From positions 17,522-54,435 of the forward strand of contig DCZN01000091.1 of assembly GCA_002331625.1 (NCBI GenBank): a stretch of DNA of 36,914 nucleotides, read 5' to 3'. The notes beneath the pieces are model-generated. The model saw nothing but the letters and a program-made list of their open reading frames with translations, had not been told where the DNA came from and searched no databases. Positions 1 through 8,685 of this stretch are shown piece after piece; within the stretch, counting starts at the first letter, position 1, and each line of letters opens with the position of its first letter. The DNA is from Nitrospira sp. UBA2083. GTDB taxonomy: Bacteria; Nitrospirota; Nitrospiria; Nitrospirales; Nitrospiraceae. Position numbers and translations under genes: made by a program.

Positions 1-575
1 AATCCACCACCATAGGGGGAGAACCCGCTATACCCATAGGGCGGGTAGTAGGCTCCATAATACGGACTTCGATCCCGTCGTCTCTGTACGGCAATACTAT
101 TCCAGTCAATGATATGTTTCACCTCAAGAATAGGATAGGTGTAGTCGCTCTCATCTAGCTGTCTTGTGATCTCCCCTTTGACCGTCCCAATGACCGTAAT
201 GGGTGTGCCCTGCGGTAAGCTGGCGGGATCAAGAAATGTTTCTCGAACCGCGAGGAATCGACCTTCGGACCGAAGGCGTTCCTCTGTCTGGGGGCCGTCC
301 TTCGTAGACGGCAGTTGCAAGATTTCCACTTCCGTTCCCCTTTCAGTGCGCTTGGCTCGAATGACGTTGCCACCGATCATGACCGTTCGTCCGACGTATT
401 CACCGGGAGCTCGCTTAAGTTCGGCAAAACTTATGCTGGTGTCGATCTCCTGTTCCAACCCGAACGGAACTCCGAGTAGCTCCGTATCGCGTTGGACTTG
501 ATGGATCGATTCTGCACAGGCTGATAACATGAGCACCCCCCCAACCAGGGACGTGAACATCATCATGCGAGCCAT
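1..575 (-). CDS. Slp-family outer membrane lipoprotein (3' end outside window)
   Basis: An open frame runs from an ATG at 575 to the window edge, about 191 codons, with no stop. The N-terminus has a hydrophobic stretch ending in the lipobox L-S-A-C with Cys20, so a lipid-anchored envelope protein is expected. The body matches the Slp/YeaY pattern: an early segment with G-E-Y-V-G-R, then G-G-N-V-I, T-E-V-E-I-L-Q-L-P, a G-R-F-L-A segment, T-V-I-G-T-V-K-G and Y-P-I-L-E-V. The visible C-terminus is rich in Tyr, Pro and Gly, a low-complexity tail. A good Shine-Dalgarno (AAGAGGAGAA) sits just upstream, overlapping the stop of the beta-barrel gene, so the two are almost certainly co-transcribed. The family is linked to stress and stationary phase in enterics; its job here is unknown. 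Confidence 0.8.
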   Translation of the reverse strand, partial: MARMMMFTSLVGGVLMLSACAESIHQVQRDTELLGVPFGLEQEIDTSISFAELKRAPGEYVGRTVMIGGNVIRAKRTERGTEVEILQLPSTKDGPQTEERLRSEGRFLAVRETFLDPASLPQGTPITVIGTVKGEITRQLDESDYTYPILEVKHIIDWNSIAVQRRRDRSPYYGAYYPPYGYSGFSPYGGG

Positions 576-588
576 GGTCGTTCTCCTC

Positions 589-1263
589 TTAGAAGTGATA
601 CGACAATCCACCCAAGACATGCTGCGCCCTGTAATTGCCGGAGAAACCAGCATCGGGAGGCAAGGCTTGATCAAACGTAAAGGTCGCTCCAGTATATTTG
701 TACTCGGTAAACATCGCGACTTTGGGTGTCACAAATGCCCTCAGACCGATCAACACGTTCCATGCTGTCGCCACATCGGTATCGCTCCGTAAAACGAGAC
801 TGTCTCCAATACGGGCGATCGCTGCCCCTACACCGGCTCCGACATAGGGTTGGAGCGTGCGTCCCGGATACCGCGCAATAAAGTTGACACCAACTGTCGT
901 AATTCGAAAATGGGCACCGGTATCAGGGTCAAAACTTGGAGTGGCAGGATCATCATCGAGGCTCTTAACGTGTGGAGTGGTGTGGAACGCTTCCGCCTCA
1001 ATCCCGTACCAACTATGACCGGGGAAATATCCCACCTTCCCCCCATAGGTGATTGAGTTCTGCAGATCAAAATCGGCTAAGGGGCCCGGCGTTCCAGCCC
1101 GGCTACCTGTTCCTGCAATACTGTTGAGACGGTCTCCGAAGTTCACCCCCCCATAACCGGCAATATACATTTCAGCGGATGCTGAAACCGGCTTGACGAT
1201 GAGGATCGCGAGGGTAAGGCCCAGGAGAAACAGCCTGGCAACTATCGAAGTGTGCATGTGCAT
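589..1263 (-). CDS. Outer membrane beta-barrel protein (OmpW/OmpA-like small porin fold)
   Basis: Predicted 224-residue secreted protein. A signal peptide covers the first 30 residues (hydrophobic L-F-L-L-G-L-T-L-A-I-L, cleavage after S-A-S-A), followed by E-M-Y-I-A-G-Y-G-G. The body alternates polar and aromatic residues in strand-like fashion (Y-V-G-A-G-V-G-A-A, F-T-E-Y-K-Y-T) and ends in L-G-G-L-S-Y-H-F. A C-terminal Phe is the usual BAM recognition signal. I chose the start at 1263 rather than the more distal ATG at 1284, because AAGGAGT lies at proper spacing before 1263 and nothing comparable precedes 1284. The gene lies 13 bp upstream of the Slp-like lipoprotein gene, suggesting an outer-membrane operon. 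Specific substrate or function cannot be told. Confidence 0.8.
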   Translation of the reverse strand: MHMHTSIVARLFLLGLTLAILIVKPVSASAEMYIAGYGGVNFGDRLNSIAGTGSRAGTPGPLADFDLQNSITYGGKVGYFPGHSWYGIEAEAFHTTPHVKSLDDDPATPSFDPDTGAHFRITTVGVNFIARYPGRTLQPYVGAGVGAAIARIGDSLVLRSDTDVATAWNVLIGLRAFVTPKVAMFTEYKYTGATFTFDQALPPDAGFSGNYRAQHVLGGLSYHF

Positions 1264-1518
1264 GCGTGTACTCCTTCGAATCATCTTACCAGAAGATTAC
1301 TCTCCGCATAGCCCCTCCACCGATGAAATCCACTGTCCGTTATCGCCACCTGGGTACTCGATTCGCATTCCTTAATTCTCCGGAATGAGAGTCATGGCAC
1401 AGGACCGTATCAGAAATTGTTTATTGGATTGCGGTCTGGACATATGGTAGATCCCTTACGGAATCGTGGCACTCGACTCAGACGTTCCTTTATTCACCTT
1501 CAACGCAAGGAGTGATCT

Positions 1519-1929
1519 ATGAGTCTACTTGATCAAGTAACAGGGGCCGTCGGCGGCTTACTTGGCGGACAGGGTGGAGACAACCCTCTACTCAAGGCAC
1601 TCACTGGCCTGCTCGGACAAAACAGCGCCATCGGCGGCCTCGGCGGCCTCGTCCAGGCCTTTCAGCAGAACGGCCTTGGCGAGATCGTCAATTCATGGGT
1701 CGGCACAGGACAAAATCTCCCCGCGACTCCGAGTCAAATTGAGCAGGGCCTTGGAAGCGATCTTCTGAAGCAGCTGGCGGGTCAAGCCGGCCTCTCACCG
1801 AGCGCAGTCAGCTCGCAGCTGGGTGGGCTCCTGCCGAATCTCATCGACAAACTGACCCCCAATGGGAAAGTTGAGGCAGGTGGGCTCGACCAGCTCTTGA
1901 AACTCGCGCAAGGGAAGCTGGGGATCTGA
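1519..1929 (+). CDS. yidB: YidB family protein (DUF937)
   Basis: A 136-residue protein rich in Gly and Leu, with a repeated L-G-G-L pattern in the first third (G-G-L-L-G-G-Q-G-G-D-N-P-L-L) and the YidB hallmark S-W-V-G-T-G-Q-N, followed by P-A-T-P-S-Q-I-E-Q-G-L-G. No signal peptide or membrane segment is visible. AAGGAGTGATCT before the ATG is a strong ribosome binding site. It stands alone, divergent from the beta-barrel operon, and is closed by a stem-loop 15 bp after its stop. The family is widespread but lacks a settled biochemical role, so I assign only the family. Confidence 0.85.
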   Translation: MSLLDQVTGAVGGLLGGQGGDNPLLKALTGLLGQNSAIGGLGGLVQAFQQNGLGEIVNSWVGTGQNLPATPSQIEQGLGSDLLKQLAGQAGLSPSAVSSQLGGLLPNLIDKLTPNGKVEAGGLDQLLKLAQGKLGI

Positions 1930-1943
1930 CCGGGTCTCTCAGT

Positions 1944-1969
1944 GGGTGAGGAGCCTCGTCTCCTCACCC
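1944..1969 (+). terminator. Stem-loop after yidB, probable terminator
   Basis: GGGTGAGGAG (1944-1953) pairs perfectly with CTCCTCACCC (1960-1969) around a 6-nt loop, starting 15 bp after the yidB stop. There is no T-run, so intrinsic termination would be weak; it may work as an RNA 3' end stabiliser. Confidence 0.5.
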
Positions 1970-2030
1970 TCATGCCTGATCCGATCTGTACATCCCCCTT
2001 GTACTTTCCTCGATATGATACGACTCACCT

Positions 2031-2564
2031 ATGCAATTCGACTCTGTGCCATCTCCTCCATCATCACAGGGATCTCCAACGGGTCCACGACACCAAGCGG
2101 TCGTGGTCGCTGCAGTAGGGTTGGTCATCGCATCCATGGTGTGGGCGCTTCGATCTCCTCCTGTGTCACAGCTCAACTCGAACGGACCGGTTGTTGCACC
2201 GCTCTCTCCTGAAAAAATTCCCTTAGTGACGGGCGATGAACCACTGATCGAGATACTGACCAAGCCTGGCTGCCCGGTCTGCCATGTCATCCCTGGCGTT
2301 CCGGGAGCGAACGGACAGGTCGGACCTCCCTTACTCCTCGGAACGACCGGGAGGCAACGACTCAATGACCCCCTGTATCGAGGACAGGCTAAGACGGTCC
2401 ACGAATACATCGTGGAGTCCGTGCTGGAGCCGCAGCGATTTGTAGTGCAGGGGTATCAGGAGCACACAATGCCGACGTGGTATGGAGCCAAACTGAGTGC
2501 GTTGGCTCTTGAAAAGATCGCGACGTATCTTGAACAACAGACAGGCGAGGACGTCGTGCCGTGA
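2031..2564 (+). CDS. Membrane-anchored mono-heme c-type cytochrome
   Basis: A 177-residue protein with one hydrophobic segment at about residues 22-40, so probably an uncleaved N-terminal anchor with the rest in the periplasm. One heme-binding motif, C81-P-V-C84-H85, is followed by G-V-P-G-A-N-G-Q-V-G-P-P-L, the usual class I cytochrome c layout. Met147 in H-T-M-P-T-W-Y-G is the likely sixth heme ligand. A Pro-rich linker separates anchor and domain. A TGA stop lies five codons upstream of the ATG, so this is the first possible ATG in frame; the ribosome binding site is weak. The 3' end faces pilU tail-to-tail with 16 bp between. Presumably it carries electrons in the respiratory chain; the partner is not evident. 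Confidence 0.85.
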   Translation: MQFDSVPSPPSSQGSPTGPRHQAVVVAAVGLVIASMVWALRSPPVSQLNSNGPVVAPLSPEKIPLVTGDEPLIEILTKPGCPVCHVIPGVPGANGQVGPPLLLGTTGRQRLNDPLYRGQAKTVHEYIVESVLEPQRFVVQGYQEHTMPTWYGAKLSALALEKIATYLEQQTGEDVVP

Positions 2565-2580
2565 GGGAGGAGGGACGCGC

Positions 2581-3759
2581 TTATCGCTTTCGAAGCGGCG
2601 TCACGTTGCCGGAAGAGCTGCCCTGAATCTTGAATGCATCTGAGCCGGAACCAACCCCTGGTTGCTTATCAAGTAACGCATTGACCGCCTCATCGCCTTT
2701 AAGCCCTTCCAGTTTAATTTTGAGACGGAGGTTGTTTGCGCTATCAGCATTAATGAGGGCCTGTTCCAGGGAGATCTTATTCTCCTTGTAGAGCTGGAAT
2801 AATACGTGATCGAAGGTCTGGCACCCTTCATCGACGCCCTGCTCCATGGCTTCTTTCAACGTATCAACTTCGGCTTTCTTGATCAGATCCTTGATGCGCG
2901 GTGTATCCAGCATGATCTCCAAGGCCGGGACCCGTCTGCCGTCGACCGACGGAATCAATCGCTGAGAAATAATCGCGCGTAAATTCAAGGAGAGTTGGAG
3001 ATAAATCTGGGCATGCCGTTCGACCGGAAAGAAGTTCATGATGCGTTCGATCGCCTGGTTGGCGTTATTGGAGTGGAGGGTGCCGATGCACAGGTGACCG
3101 GTTTCGGCAAAGGTAATCGCGGCCTCCATCGTTTCTGTGTCTCGCACCTCACCGATGAGAATCACATCCGGCGCCTGACGGAGCGTATTCTTCAGCGCGT
3201 TCTGGAAGCTCATGGTATCGAACCCGACTTCGCGCTGCGTGATGATCGATTTCTTGTGCTGATGGACGAATTCGATCGGGTCTTCCACGGTAATGATATG
3301 GCCCTGGTGAATGGTATTGCGGTGGTCGATCATGGCGGCCAGTGACGTCGACTTACCGGAGCCGGTGGCGCCCACCACCAGCACGAGGCCGCGTTTCGTC
3401 ATCGCGATATCTTTGATGATCGGAGGCAGTTGCAATTGTTCGACGGTCTGAATCTCGGCTTTGATGAGACGGAAGACCAACCCGACATTGCCTCTCTGCC
3501 TGAAGATGTTGACGCGAAACCGGCCGAGTTCCTTGTAGTACAGGGCCAGGTTCATCTCCATCTTTTCTTCGAACTCACTCCGCTGTTGACCACGCATGAG
3601 CGCCAAAGCCAACGCTTCAAGCTGTTCGTTGGTAAAGGGCGGTGCATCGGTCTGCTGGGTCGCGCCATGAATCCGGTAGATCGGCGGTGCATCCACGGTC
3701 AGATACAAGTCCGACGCTTCACGATCGACCATGACTTTGAGGAGACTTCGAACATCCAT
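2581..3759 (-). CDS. pilU: PilU-type type IV pilus retraction ATPase
   Basis: A 392-residue secretion ATPase of the PilT/PilU family. Walker A is G-A-T-G-S-G-K-S-T at residues 130-138. The Asp box and Walker B region contain E-D-P-I-E-F-V-H and L-I-G-E-V-R-D-T-E-T, and the His box gives G-T-L-H-S-N-N-A-N. The C-terminal G-V-D-E-G-C-Q-T-F-D-H-V-L-F-Q-L-Y is typical of PilU rather than PilT, and the PilT A-I-R-N-L-I-R-E motif is replaced by R-I-K-D-L-I-K-K. The C-terminal tail is polar and Ser/Gly rich. In known systems PilU assists PilT as an accessory retraction motor. GGAG stands about 8 nt before the ATG. It follows pilT by 27 bp, clearly one operon. Confidence 0.9.
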   Translation of the reverse strand: MDVRSLLKVMVDREASDLYLTVDAPPIYRIHGATQQTDAPPFTNEQLEALALALMRGQQRSEFEEKMEMNLALYYKELGRFRVNIFRQRGNVGLVFRLIKAEIQTVEQLQLPPIIKDIAMTKRGLVLVVGATGSGKSTSLAAMIDHRNTIHQGHIITVEDPIEFVHQHKKSIITQREVGFDTMSFQNALKNTLRQAPDVILIGEVRDTETMEAAITFAETGHLCIGTLHSNNANQAIERIMNFFPVERHAQIYLQLSLNLRAIISQRLIPSVDGRRVPALEIMLDTPRIKDLIKKAEVDTLKEAMEQGVDEGCQTFDHVLFQLYKENKISLEQALINADSANNLRLKIKLEGLKGDEAVNALLDKQPGVGSGSDAFKIQGSSSGNVTPLRKR

Positions 3760-3786
3760 TCTGATACTCCGCCTCTGTTCGTCGTG

Positions 3787-4845
3787 TTACGCCGCTCCAG
3801 CCACCGACGGTCCAAACAGGTTGGGATTCATGCTGCGCGACTGTGCTTCGGCCTTATGGACGATTCCCCGCGTTGCGAGATCGACCAAGGCCATATCCAT
3901 CGTTTGCATGCCGTCCTTCTGACTGGCCTGCATGATGCCTGGAATCTGGTGCAACTTGGCTTCCCGAATAAGATTGCGCACGGCTGTTGTCGCTACCATG
4001 ATTTCGAGTGCCGCGACACGTCCTCCGGCTTTTTTCTTCAGCAATGTTTGAGTAATCACGGCTTCCAACGCTTCGGACAACTGCGTTCTGATCTGCGCCT
4101 GCTGGGCCGGTGGGAACGCATCAATGATACGGTCGATGGTTTTTGGCGCGCTCGATGTGTGGAGGGTCCCAAAGACGAGGTGTCCGGTTTCCGCGGCGGT
4201 CAACGCCAGCTGAATCGTTTCCAAATCCCGCATTTCGCCCACCAGCACAATGTCCGGGTCTTCGCGCAGGGCCGACTTGAGGGCATTAGCAAAAGACAAT
4301 GTATGGACACCAAGCTCCCGCTGATTCACCAAACACTTCTTGGATTTATGGACGAACTCGATGGGGTCTTCAATGGTGATGATGTGACCTTCGAACGTGC
4401 TATTCAGGTAGTCCACCATCGCCGCCAGCGTGGTGGATTTTCCAGAACCCGTTGGTCCGGTCACCAGGATCAATCCTTTTTCCTTGTCGCACAACTGCCG
4501 AAGAATCGGCGGCATCCCGAGCTTTTCCAACGGAAGAATGGTGGTTGGAATATTCCGAAACACGGCGCCCAGCCCCCGCTGTTGCACAAACACATTGACA
4601 CGGAACCGGGCGATATCTCCGAGCTCAAATGAAAAGTCGCACTCTCGCTTTTCCTCGAAGGTCTTCCGTTGCGCGTCGTTCATCATGTCATAGATGAGGG
4701 CATGCGTTTCATCCGACGTCAGCGGCGGGTGATCGAGTTTTTTGAGATCCCCGTGCATGCGAATCATCGGAGGCTCGCCGGCACTGATATGACAATCGGA
4801 TGCACCTTCTTTGACCGAGAAGGTGAGCAGCTTGGAAATGTCCAT
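3787..4845 (-). CDS. pilT: PilT, type IV pilus retraction ATPase
   Basis: A 352-residue hexameric ATPase of twitching motility, close to the usual PilT length. Walker A is G-P-T-G-S-G-K-S-T at 130-138; the Asp box is E-D-P-I-E-F-V-H-K-S; Walker B is L-V-G-E-M-R-D-L-E-T; the His box is G-T-L-H-T-S-S-A. The retraction motif A-V-R-N-L-I-R-E-A-K and the following G-M-Q-T-M-D-M-A-L separate it from PilB and PilU. An in-frame ATG exists at 4914, but the ATG at 4845 is preferred because the family begins M-D-I-S-x-L-L and GAAGGAT precedes it. A small hairpin (4881-4894, GAGGT/ACCTC) lies just upstream in the 5' region. First gene of the pilT-pilU pair. Confidence 0.93.
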   Translation of the reverse strand: MDISKLLTFSVKEGASDCHISAGEPPMIRMHGDLKKLDHPPLTSDETHALIYDMMNDAQRKTFEEKRECDFSFELGDIARFRVNVFVQQRGLGAVFRNIPTTILPLEKLGMPPILRQLCDKEKGLILVTGPTGSGKSTTLAAMVDYLNSTFEGHIITIEDPIEFVHKSKKCLVNQRELGVHTLSFANALKSALREDPDIVLVGEMRDLETIQLALTAAETGHLVFGTLHTSSAPKTIDRIIDAFPPAQQAQIRTQLSEALEAVITQTLLKKKAGGRVAALEIMVATTAVRNLIREAKLHQIPGIMQASQKDGMQTMDMALVDLATRGIVHKAEAQSRSMNPNLFGPSVAGAA

Positions 4846-4964
4846 TGCCTGTGATCCTTCGTAAAATTGGAATGCTGACGAGGTGAAAACCTCCTGTGCA
4901 TCATGCCATAGCAAGCCGTGAAATCAAGAAAATAGCCGGAAGGCGACGACCGACGAAAAGAGGG

Positions 4965-6137
4965 CTAGAGAAGGCCTGTTTCACGGCCTGCGATCTTCAC
5001 TGCCTGTAGTGCTTCATCCAATTGTGGAGTCGTGTGTTCCGACGTGACCGTGAAGCGGATGCGGCTGGTTCCGTCCGGCACGGTCGGTGGCCGAATGGCA
5101 GTCGCGTACACGCCATGGGCCAGGAGACGGTCGGCAAATGCTGTGGCCTGTGCTGCATCGCCGACCATGACCGGGAGTATGGGGCTCTCGGTCGGCGTCA
5201 TGCGAAAACCGAGACTCTGCAATCCATGGAACAGGTGTTGCCGATTCGACCACAGTCGTGCCCGACGTTCTGGTTCACGCTGCACGACCGTCACTGCGAC
5301 CGCCGCCGCCGCCGCGATCGCCGGAGGAAGCGCGGTCGTAAAAATAAACGGCCGAGCAACATTGATCAAGTACTGCACCACATCGGTGGGTCCGACAAGA
5401 TACGCACCATGGCTTCCCAACGCCTTACTGAGCGTGCCCATATGAAAGGGAACCCGTGTTTCCAGGCCGAAATGTTCGATGGTCCCTCGACCGGTCGGTC
5501 CCATGATGCCAGTCCCATGCGCATCGTCCACATACAGTGTCGCCTCGTATCGTTCTGCTAGCGAGACCAAGGCAGGCAACGGAGCCAGGTCCCCATCCAT
5601 GCTGAACAGCCCCTCCGTCACAATGAGGGTTCGGCGATTCGTCCCACGCCGTCGAAGGACCATCTCAAGATGAGCCGCATCGCCATGGCGAAATATTCGA
5701 AGATCAGCCTGACTGAGTCGACAGCCGTCGATCAGGCTGGCATGACACAATCGATCGGCCACGATCAGGTCACCACGGCCAATAAGAGCCGGGATCACTC
5801 CAAGGTTCGCGAGATAGCCGGATCCAAACAGGAGAGACGATTCAGTGCCTTTAAACTTCGCAAGTGACTCTTCGAGATGGACATGGGGTGGGAGCGTCCC
5901 ACTGACCAATCGTGAGGCTCCGGATCCCGCACCATAGCGCTCTGTCGCTTGAACTGCCGCTTGTACCACCTCTGGATGTGTGGCGAGACCAAGATAGTCG
6001 TTCGATGAAAGCAACAGAACCTTCCGTCCCGCAGACTGAACGACCGGGCCTGTGGCGGATTCCAGCGGCGACAATGTGCGCCGCAACGAGTGGTCTGCGA
6101 GTTGTTGGAGCTTGAGTCGAAAGCGACTGGTCGACAC
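4965..6137 (-). CDS. bioF: 8-amino-7-oxononanoate synthase
   Basis: A 390-residue PLP enzyme of the alpha-oxoamine synthase family. It condenses pimeloyl-ACP (or CoA) with L-alanine, the first step in assembly of the biotin rings. Seen in the sequence: S-N-D-Y-L-G near residue 45, G-S-G-A-S-R-L-V-S-G, the H-A-S-L-I-D-G segment with His132, V-D-D-A-H-G-T-G with Asp204/His207, and the Schiff-base lysine in G-T-L-S-K-A-L-G-S-H-G-A-Y (Lys238). Related family members (Kbl, HemA) are possible but the overall motifs fit BioF. The start is GTG, with GGAGGGT six to seven nt ahead; no better ATG exists. No other bio gene is in the window. It lies upstream of pilT, 119 bp apart, so shared transcription is possible. 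Confidence 0.87.
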   Translation of the reverse strand: MSTSRFRLKLQQLADHSLRRTLSPLESATGPVVQSAGRKVLLLSSNDYLGLATHPEVVQAAVQATERYGAGSGASRLVSGTLPPHVHLEESLAKFKGTESSLLFGSGYLANLGVIPALIGRGDLIVADRLCHASLIDGCRLSQADLRIFRHGDAAHLEMVLRRRGTNRRTLIVTEGLFSMDGDLAPLPALVSLAERYEATLYVDDAHGTGIMGPTGRGTIEHFGLETRVPFHMGTLSKALGSHGAYLVGPTDVVQYLINVARPFIFTTALPPAIAAAAAVAVTVVQREPERRARLWSNRQHLFHGLQSLGFRMTPTESPILPVMVGDAAQATAFADRLLAHGVYATAIRPPTVPDGTSRIRFTVTSEHTTPQLDEALQAVKIAGRETGLL

Positions 6138-6195
6138 AACGACCCTCCGGATTTTGATTAATCAGTGCGCAAGGCACTGAACCGCTCTGATCGCA

Positions 6196-6225
6196 TTGAC
6201 AAGGTGCGTGAGCGTTCAGTATAAA
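6196..6225 (+). promoter_or_regulatory. Putative sigma70-type promoter of the TPR gene
   Basis: TTGACA at 6196-6201 and TATAAA at 6220-6225 with an 18-bp spacer, about 57 bp before the ATG at 6283. This is the best consensus match in the window, and sits in the divergent region between bioF and the TPR gene. Confidence 0.7.
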
Positions 6226-6282
6226 ACAACGGTTCTGAACCAGAAAGCCAGTCTTTATTCGTGAAGGAGAGAGTAGGGCCTG

Positions 6283-7059
6283 ATGACATACCGAATTAAA
6301 GTTCCGCCGCGGACATTGCCGGTTGATGAAGCTCATCTCGTGAGTGGACTCGAGCACTGGGTACTCGGGTTGCAGAAATATCGATGGTCAATCATTGTGG
6401 GATGTGTGCTGCTGCTCCTGATGGGGGGAGGTCTTTGGGGAGTCTTCTGGTACGAGGCACAAAATGCGAGCAAGGCACAAGAACTTGAGCGCGAAGCGAC
6501 GCTCCATCTCTTTGCCCGTACGGGAAGTGATTCACAAAAGGCTGCCAATAACTTGAAGGAGGCGATCGCCTTATATAAACGCGTCCTGGAAGAATATCCG
6601 CGTACTCCGACGGCACCGCTCGTTCAATTTAGTCTTGGGAATGCATTCCTTCAAGCGAATGACTTGGATTCGGCGATCGACGCCTATAAACGATTTATCT
6701 CTACCTATGGGTCCAATACGTCGTTACTCGGACTGGTTCACCAAAAGCTGGGCTACGCGTATCTCTTGAAAGGGGATGCGGACCAAGCCACCAAGGCGTA
6801 CAGGGCGATAGTCGACATGCCTGGGGCACTGAACCGAGACTATGCCTTGTTTGAAATCGCGCGACTGGAAGAAAATCGATCACGACCTGACGAAGCGTTA
6901 AAACAGTATCAAGAATTGATGAAAGCATACCCCAATTCCGCTCTCACCAGTGAGGCAGCCGTACGCGTCAAAGTGATTGAAGCAAAAAAGACGTCTGAAC
7001 CCACCTCTACCGTTTCCCCACCTTCTGCCACAGTTCCGTCAAAACCTTCTAAACCCTAG
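6283..7059 (+). CDS. Membrane-anchored tetratricopeptide protein, YfgM-like
   Basis: A 258-residue protein with a cytoplasmic N-terminus of about 33 residues, one membrane segment at roughly 35-58 (I-I-V-G-C-V-L-L-L-L-M-G-G-G-L-W-G-V-F-W), then a TPR domain. Repeats can be seen as A-I-A-L-Y-K-R-V-L-E-E-Y-P, A-I-D-A-Y-K-R-F-I-S-T-Y-G, A-T-K-A-Y-R-A-I-V and A-L-K-Q-Y-Q-E-L-M-K-A-Y-P. The last 25 residues are Pro/Ser/Thr rich. The layout is that of YfgM/TPR_21 proteins, which help periplasmic folding at the Sec translocon, but a different envelope role is equally possible. AAGGAGAG lies before the ATG, and a strong promoter is at 6196-6225. It stands alone between genes on the other strand. Confidence 0.75.
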   Translation: MTYRIKVPPRTLPVDEAHLVSGLEHWVLGLQKYRWSIIVGCVLLLLMGGGLWGVFWYEAQNASKAQELEREATLHLFARTGSDSQKAANNLKEAIALYKRVLEEYPRTPTAPLVQFSLGNAFLQANDLDSAIDAYKRFISTYGSNTSLLGLVHQKLGYAYLLKGDADQATKAYRAIVDMPGALNRDYALFEIARLEENRSRPDEALKQYQELMKAYPNSALTSEAAVRVKVIEAKKTSEPTSTVSPPSATVPSKPSKP

Positions 7060-7228
7060 CAGGCATGGATTCCGCCCTCCGGGACATCCTCCGTCCTAGA
7101 GGAGTTGTTCGGCAGGCTCGCGTGAATCACTCGGTCGGGTAGGGAACCGATCGCACCGTAGAACAGAATTGCCCGCCTTTCGACGAGCCGAAGACGAACA
7201 AATGGCTCTCGAAGCGGATCAGTCTGGA

Positions 7229-8503
7229 TTATCGAGTGATCATCAAAAGCTCACCAGCCTTGATTGAAGGGCCGGAAAGGTTGTTGAGCGTCTTGAGAGT
7301 TTTCAGCGGCACTCGGAATCGTCGAGAGACTTTTCCGAGCGTGTCACCAGTGCGAACCCGGTACCAGCGTGAAGCATCAGCCCTGACTGCCTGATGTTGA
7401 ATGTGGAGGGGAGGGAATCTATAGGTAGGAATTCGATCAAGTAATCCCTCGACCTTCGCGCTCATCCCGACCGGGACCTTCAGATGATACACCGCATCAT
7501 CCGGAGGCGTTGCATCTCGACGCAATTCCGGATTGAGTAAGCGAAGTTCGTTGTACGGAATACCGGTAACATTGGCGATCGCGCGGAAATGCACCGGGTG
7601 GGTCACGATGACTTCTTCAAACTCATGAGGCGGAACTGGACTCTGACTAAATCCGTATTGGTCCGGATTCCTCGCGATGACAGTGGCCGCCATGATGCGG
7701 GGGACATACTGTTTCGTCTCGAGTCGAATCAATTTAGTTCTTGAGATATCCGAAAAGGATTCCGCCTGAGCCTTGTGAAGCGCTCGCAGCACCTTGCCCT
7801 CTCCGGCATTGTAGGCAGCCATGGCCAACGGCCAGGCTCCAAACAGGTCATAGAGGTCCCGCAAATATCGCGCAGCCGCAACGGTAGACTTGATGGGATC
7901 GCGTCGCTCATCCACATAGTAATCGATGCGTAATCCGTAGAGCTTGCCTGTGCCCTTCATAAACTGCCAGGGGCCGGTCGCCTTGGCCCTCGAGTACGCA
8001 TAGGGATTGAATCCACTTTCGACTAGAGACAGGTTGACCAGGTCGCTCGGAAGGTTGAATTCCGCAAAAATATTTTCAACCAGGGGACGATACCGACTGA
8101 ACCGAAGCAACCACTGCTCAAAGCGGCTTCGAATGGAGGTATTGAAAAAGCGAATGTGGCTTTGAACCGCCTGATCCATGACCACAGGAATATTGTAGGT
8201 TATGCCTTGGTTGTCGGCGGTTCCAGCATTGGAAGCCGCTTCGACCATAGTCGCCTCGGATTGGCCAGGTGTGTCGCCCGTCGCGGAAAGATCCGGAGGG
8301 GAAACCGTCAGTTCAGGCTCGAGCGGTACCAGGTTCGGATCAACGTCATCCTCTTCCAGCGTCGATTCCGTCCCAGACGTCAGTGCATCCTGCGCCCAGC
8401 TCACCCGTGGAAACAACGCGAGGGGAGCGATGATCGCACAGACCCCAAGGGTCATTGCACACACGTTCTGTGGACGGATTAATTTTGAGATGATCGACAG
8501 CAT
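7229..8503 (-). CDS. mltD: Membrane-bound lytic murein transglycosylase D with LysM domain
   Basis: A 424-residue secreted enzyme that cleaves peptidoglycan between MurNAc and GlcNAc with formation of anhydro-MurNAc. A signal peptide is visible (hydrophobic 16-31, cleavage near S-W-A-Q). An acidic linker of about 60 residues follows, then the SLT domain with catalytic Glu162 in V-E-S-G-F-N-P-Y-A-Y, the A-T-G-P-W-Q-F-M motif and M-A-A-Y-N-A-G-E-G. One LysM repeat (Y-R-V-R-T-G-D-T-L to the end, last 45 residues) binds glycan; enteric MltD often has more than one. No Cys sits at the usual lipobox position, so it is probably periplasmic rather than lipid-anchored. The ribosome binding site is poor and the start is the least certain part. 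Confidence 0.88.
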   Translation of the reverse strand: MLSIISKLIRPQNVCAMTLGVCAIIAPLALFPRVSWAQDALTSGTESTLEEDDVDPNLVPLEPELTVSPPDLSATGDTPGQSEATMVEAASNAGTADNQGITYNIPVVMDQAVQSHIRFFNTSIRSRFEQWLLRFSRYRPLVENIFAEFNLPSDLVNLSLVESGFNPYAYSRAKATGPWQFMKGTGKLYGLRIDYYVDERRDPIKSTVAAARYLRDLYDLFGAWPLAMAAYNAGEGKVLRALHKAQAESFSDISRTKLIRLETKQYVPRIMAATVIARNPDQYGFSQSPVPPHEFEEVIVTHPVHFRAIANVTGIPYNELRLLNPELRRDATPPDDAVYHLKVPVGMSAKVEGLLDRIPTYRFPPLHIQHQAVRADASRWYRVRTGDTLGKVSRRFRVPLKTLKTLNNLSGPSIKAGELLMITR

Positions 8504-8685
8504 GCGTCAAACCAGCCTATCTACCCAATGAATTCTTGTCAAGGAAGCGAGCGGGCCAGCCGTCGTGACGTTCGGTGGCGAGCGCGGTGGGAAATTGTCC
8601 ACGGGATGACGGGTTTTCTGCTCTCTATATCATGCATAAACGAGAGAAAGTCTTGATGCTACCGTGACTTGTGTCGGTCGATTCC

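Noticed and set aside
3430..4632. 400-codon open frame on the plus strand
   Set aside because: It is fully antisense to pilU and pilT, whose motifs are unmistakable; the antisense translation shows no domain and has odd composition.
4881..4894. GAGGT-GAAA-ACCTC hairpin upstream of pilT as a terminator
   Set aside because: Only five base pairs, and no T-run on the minus strand; kept just as a remark in the pilT entry.
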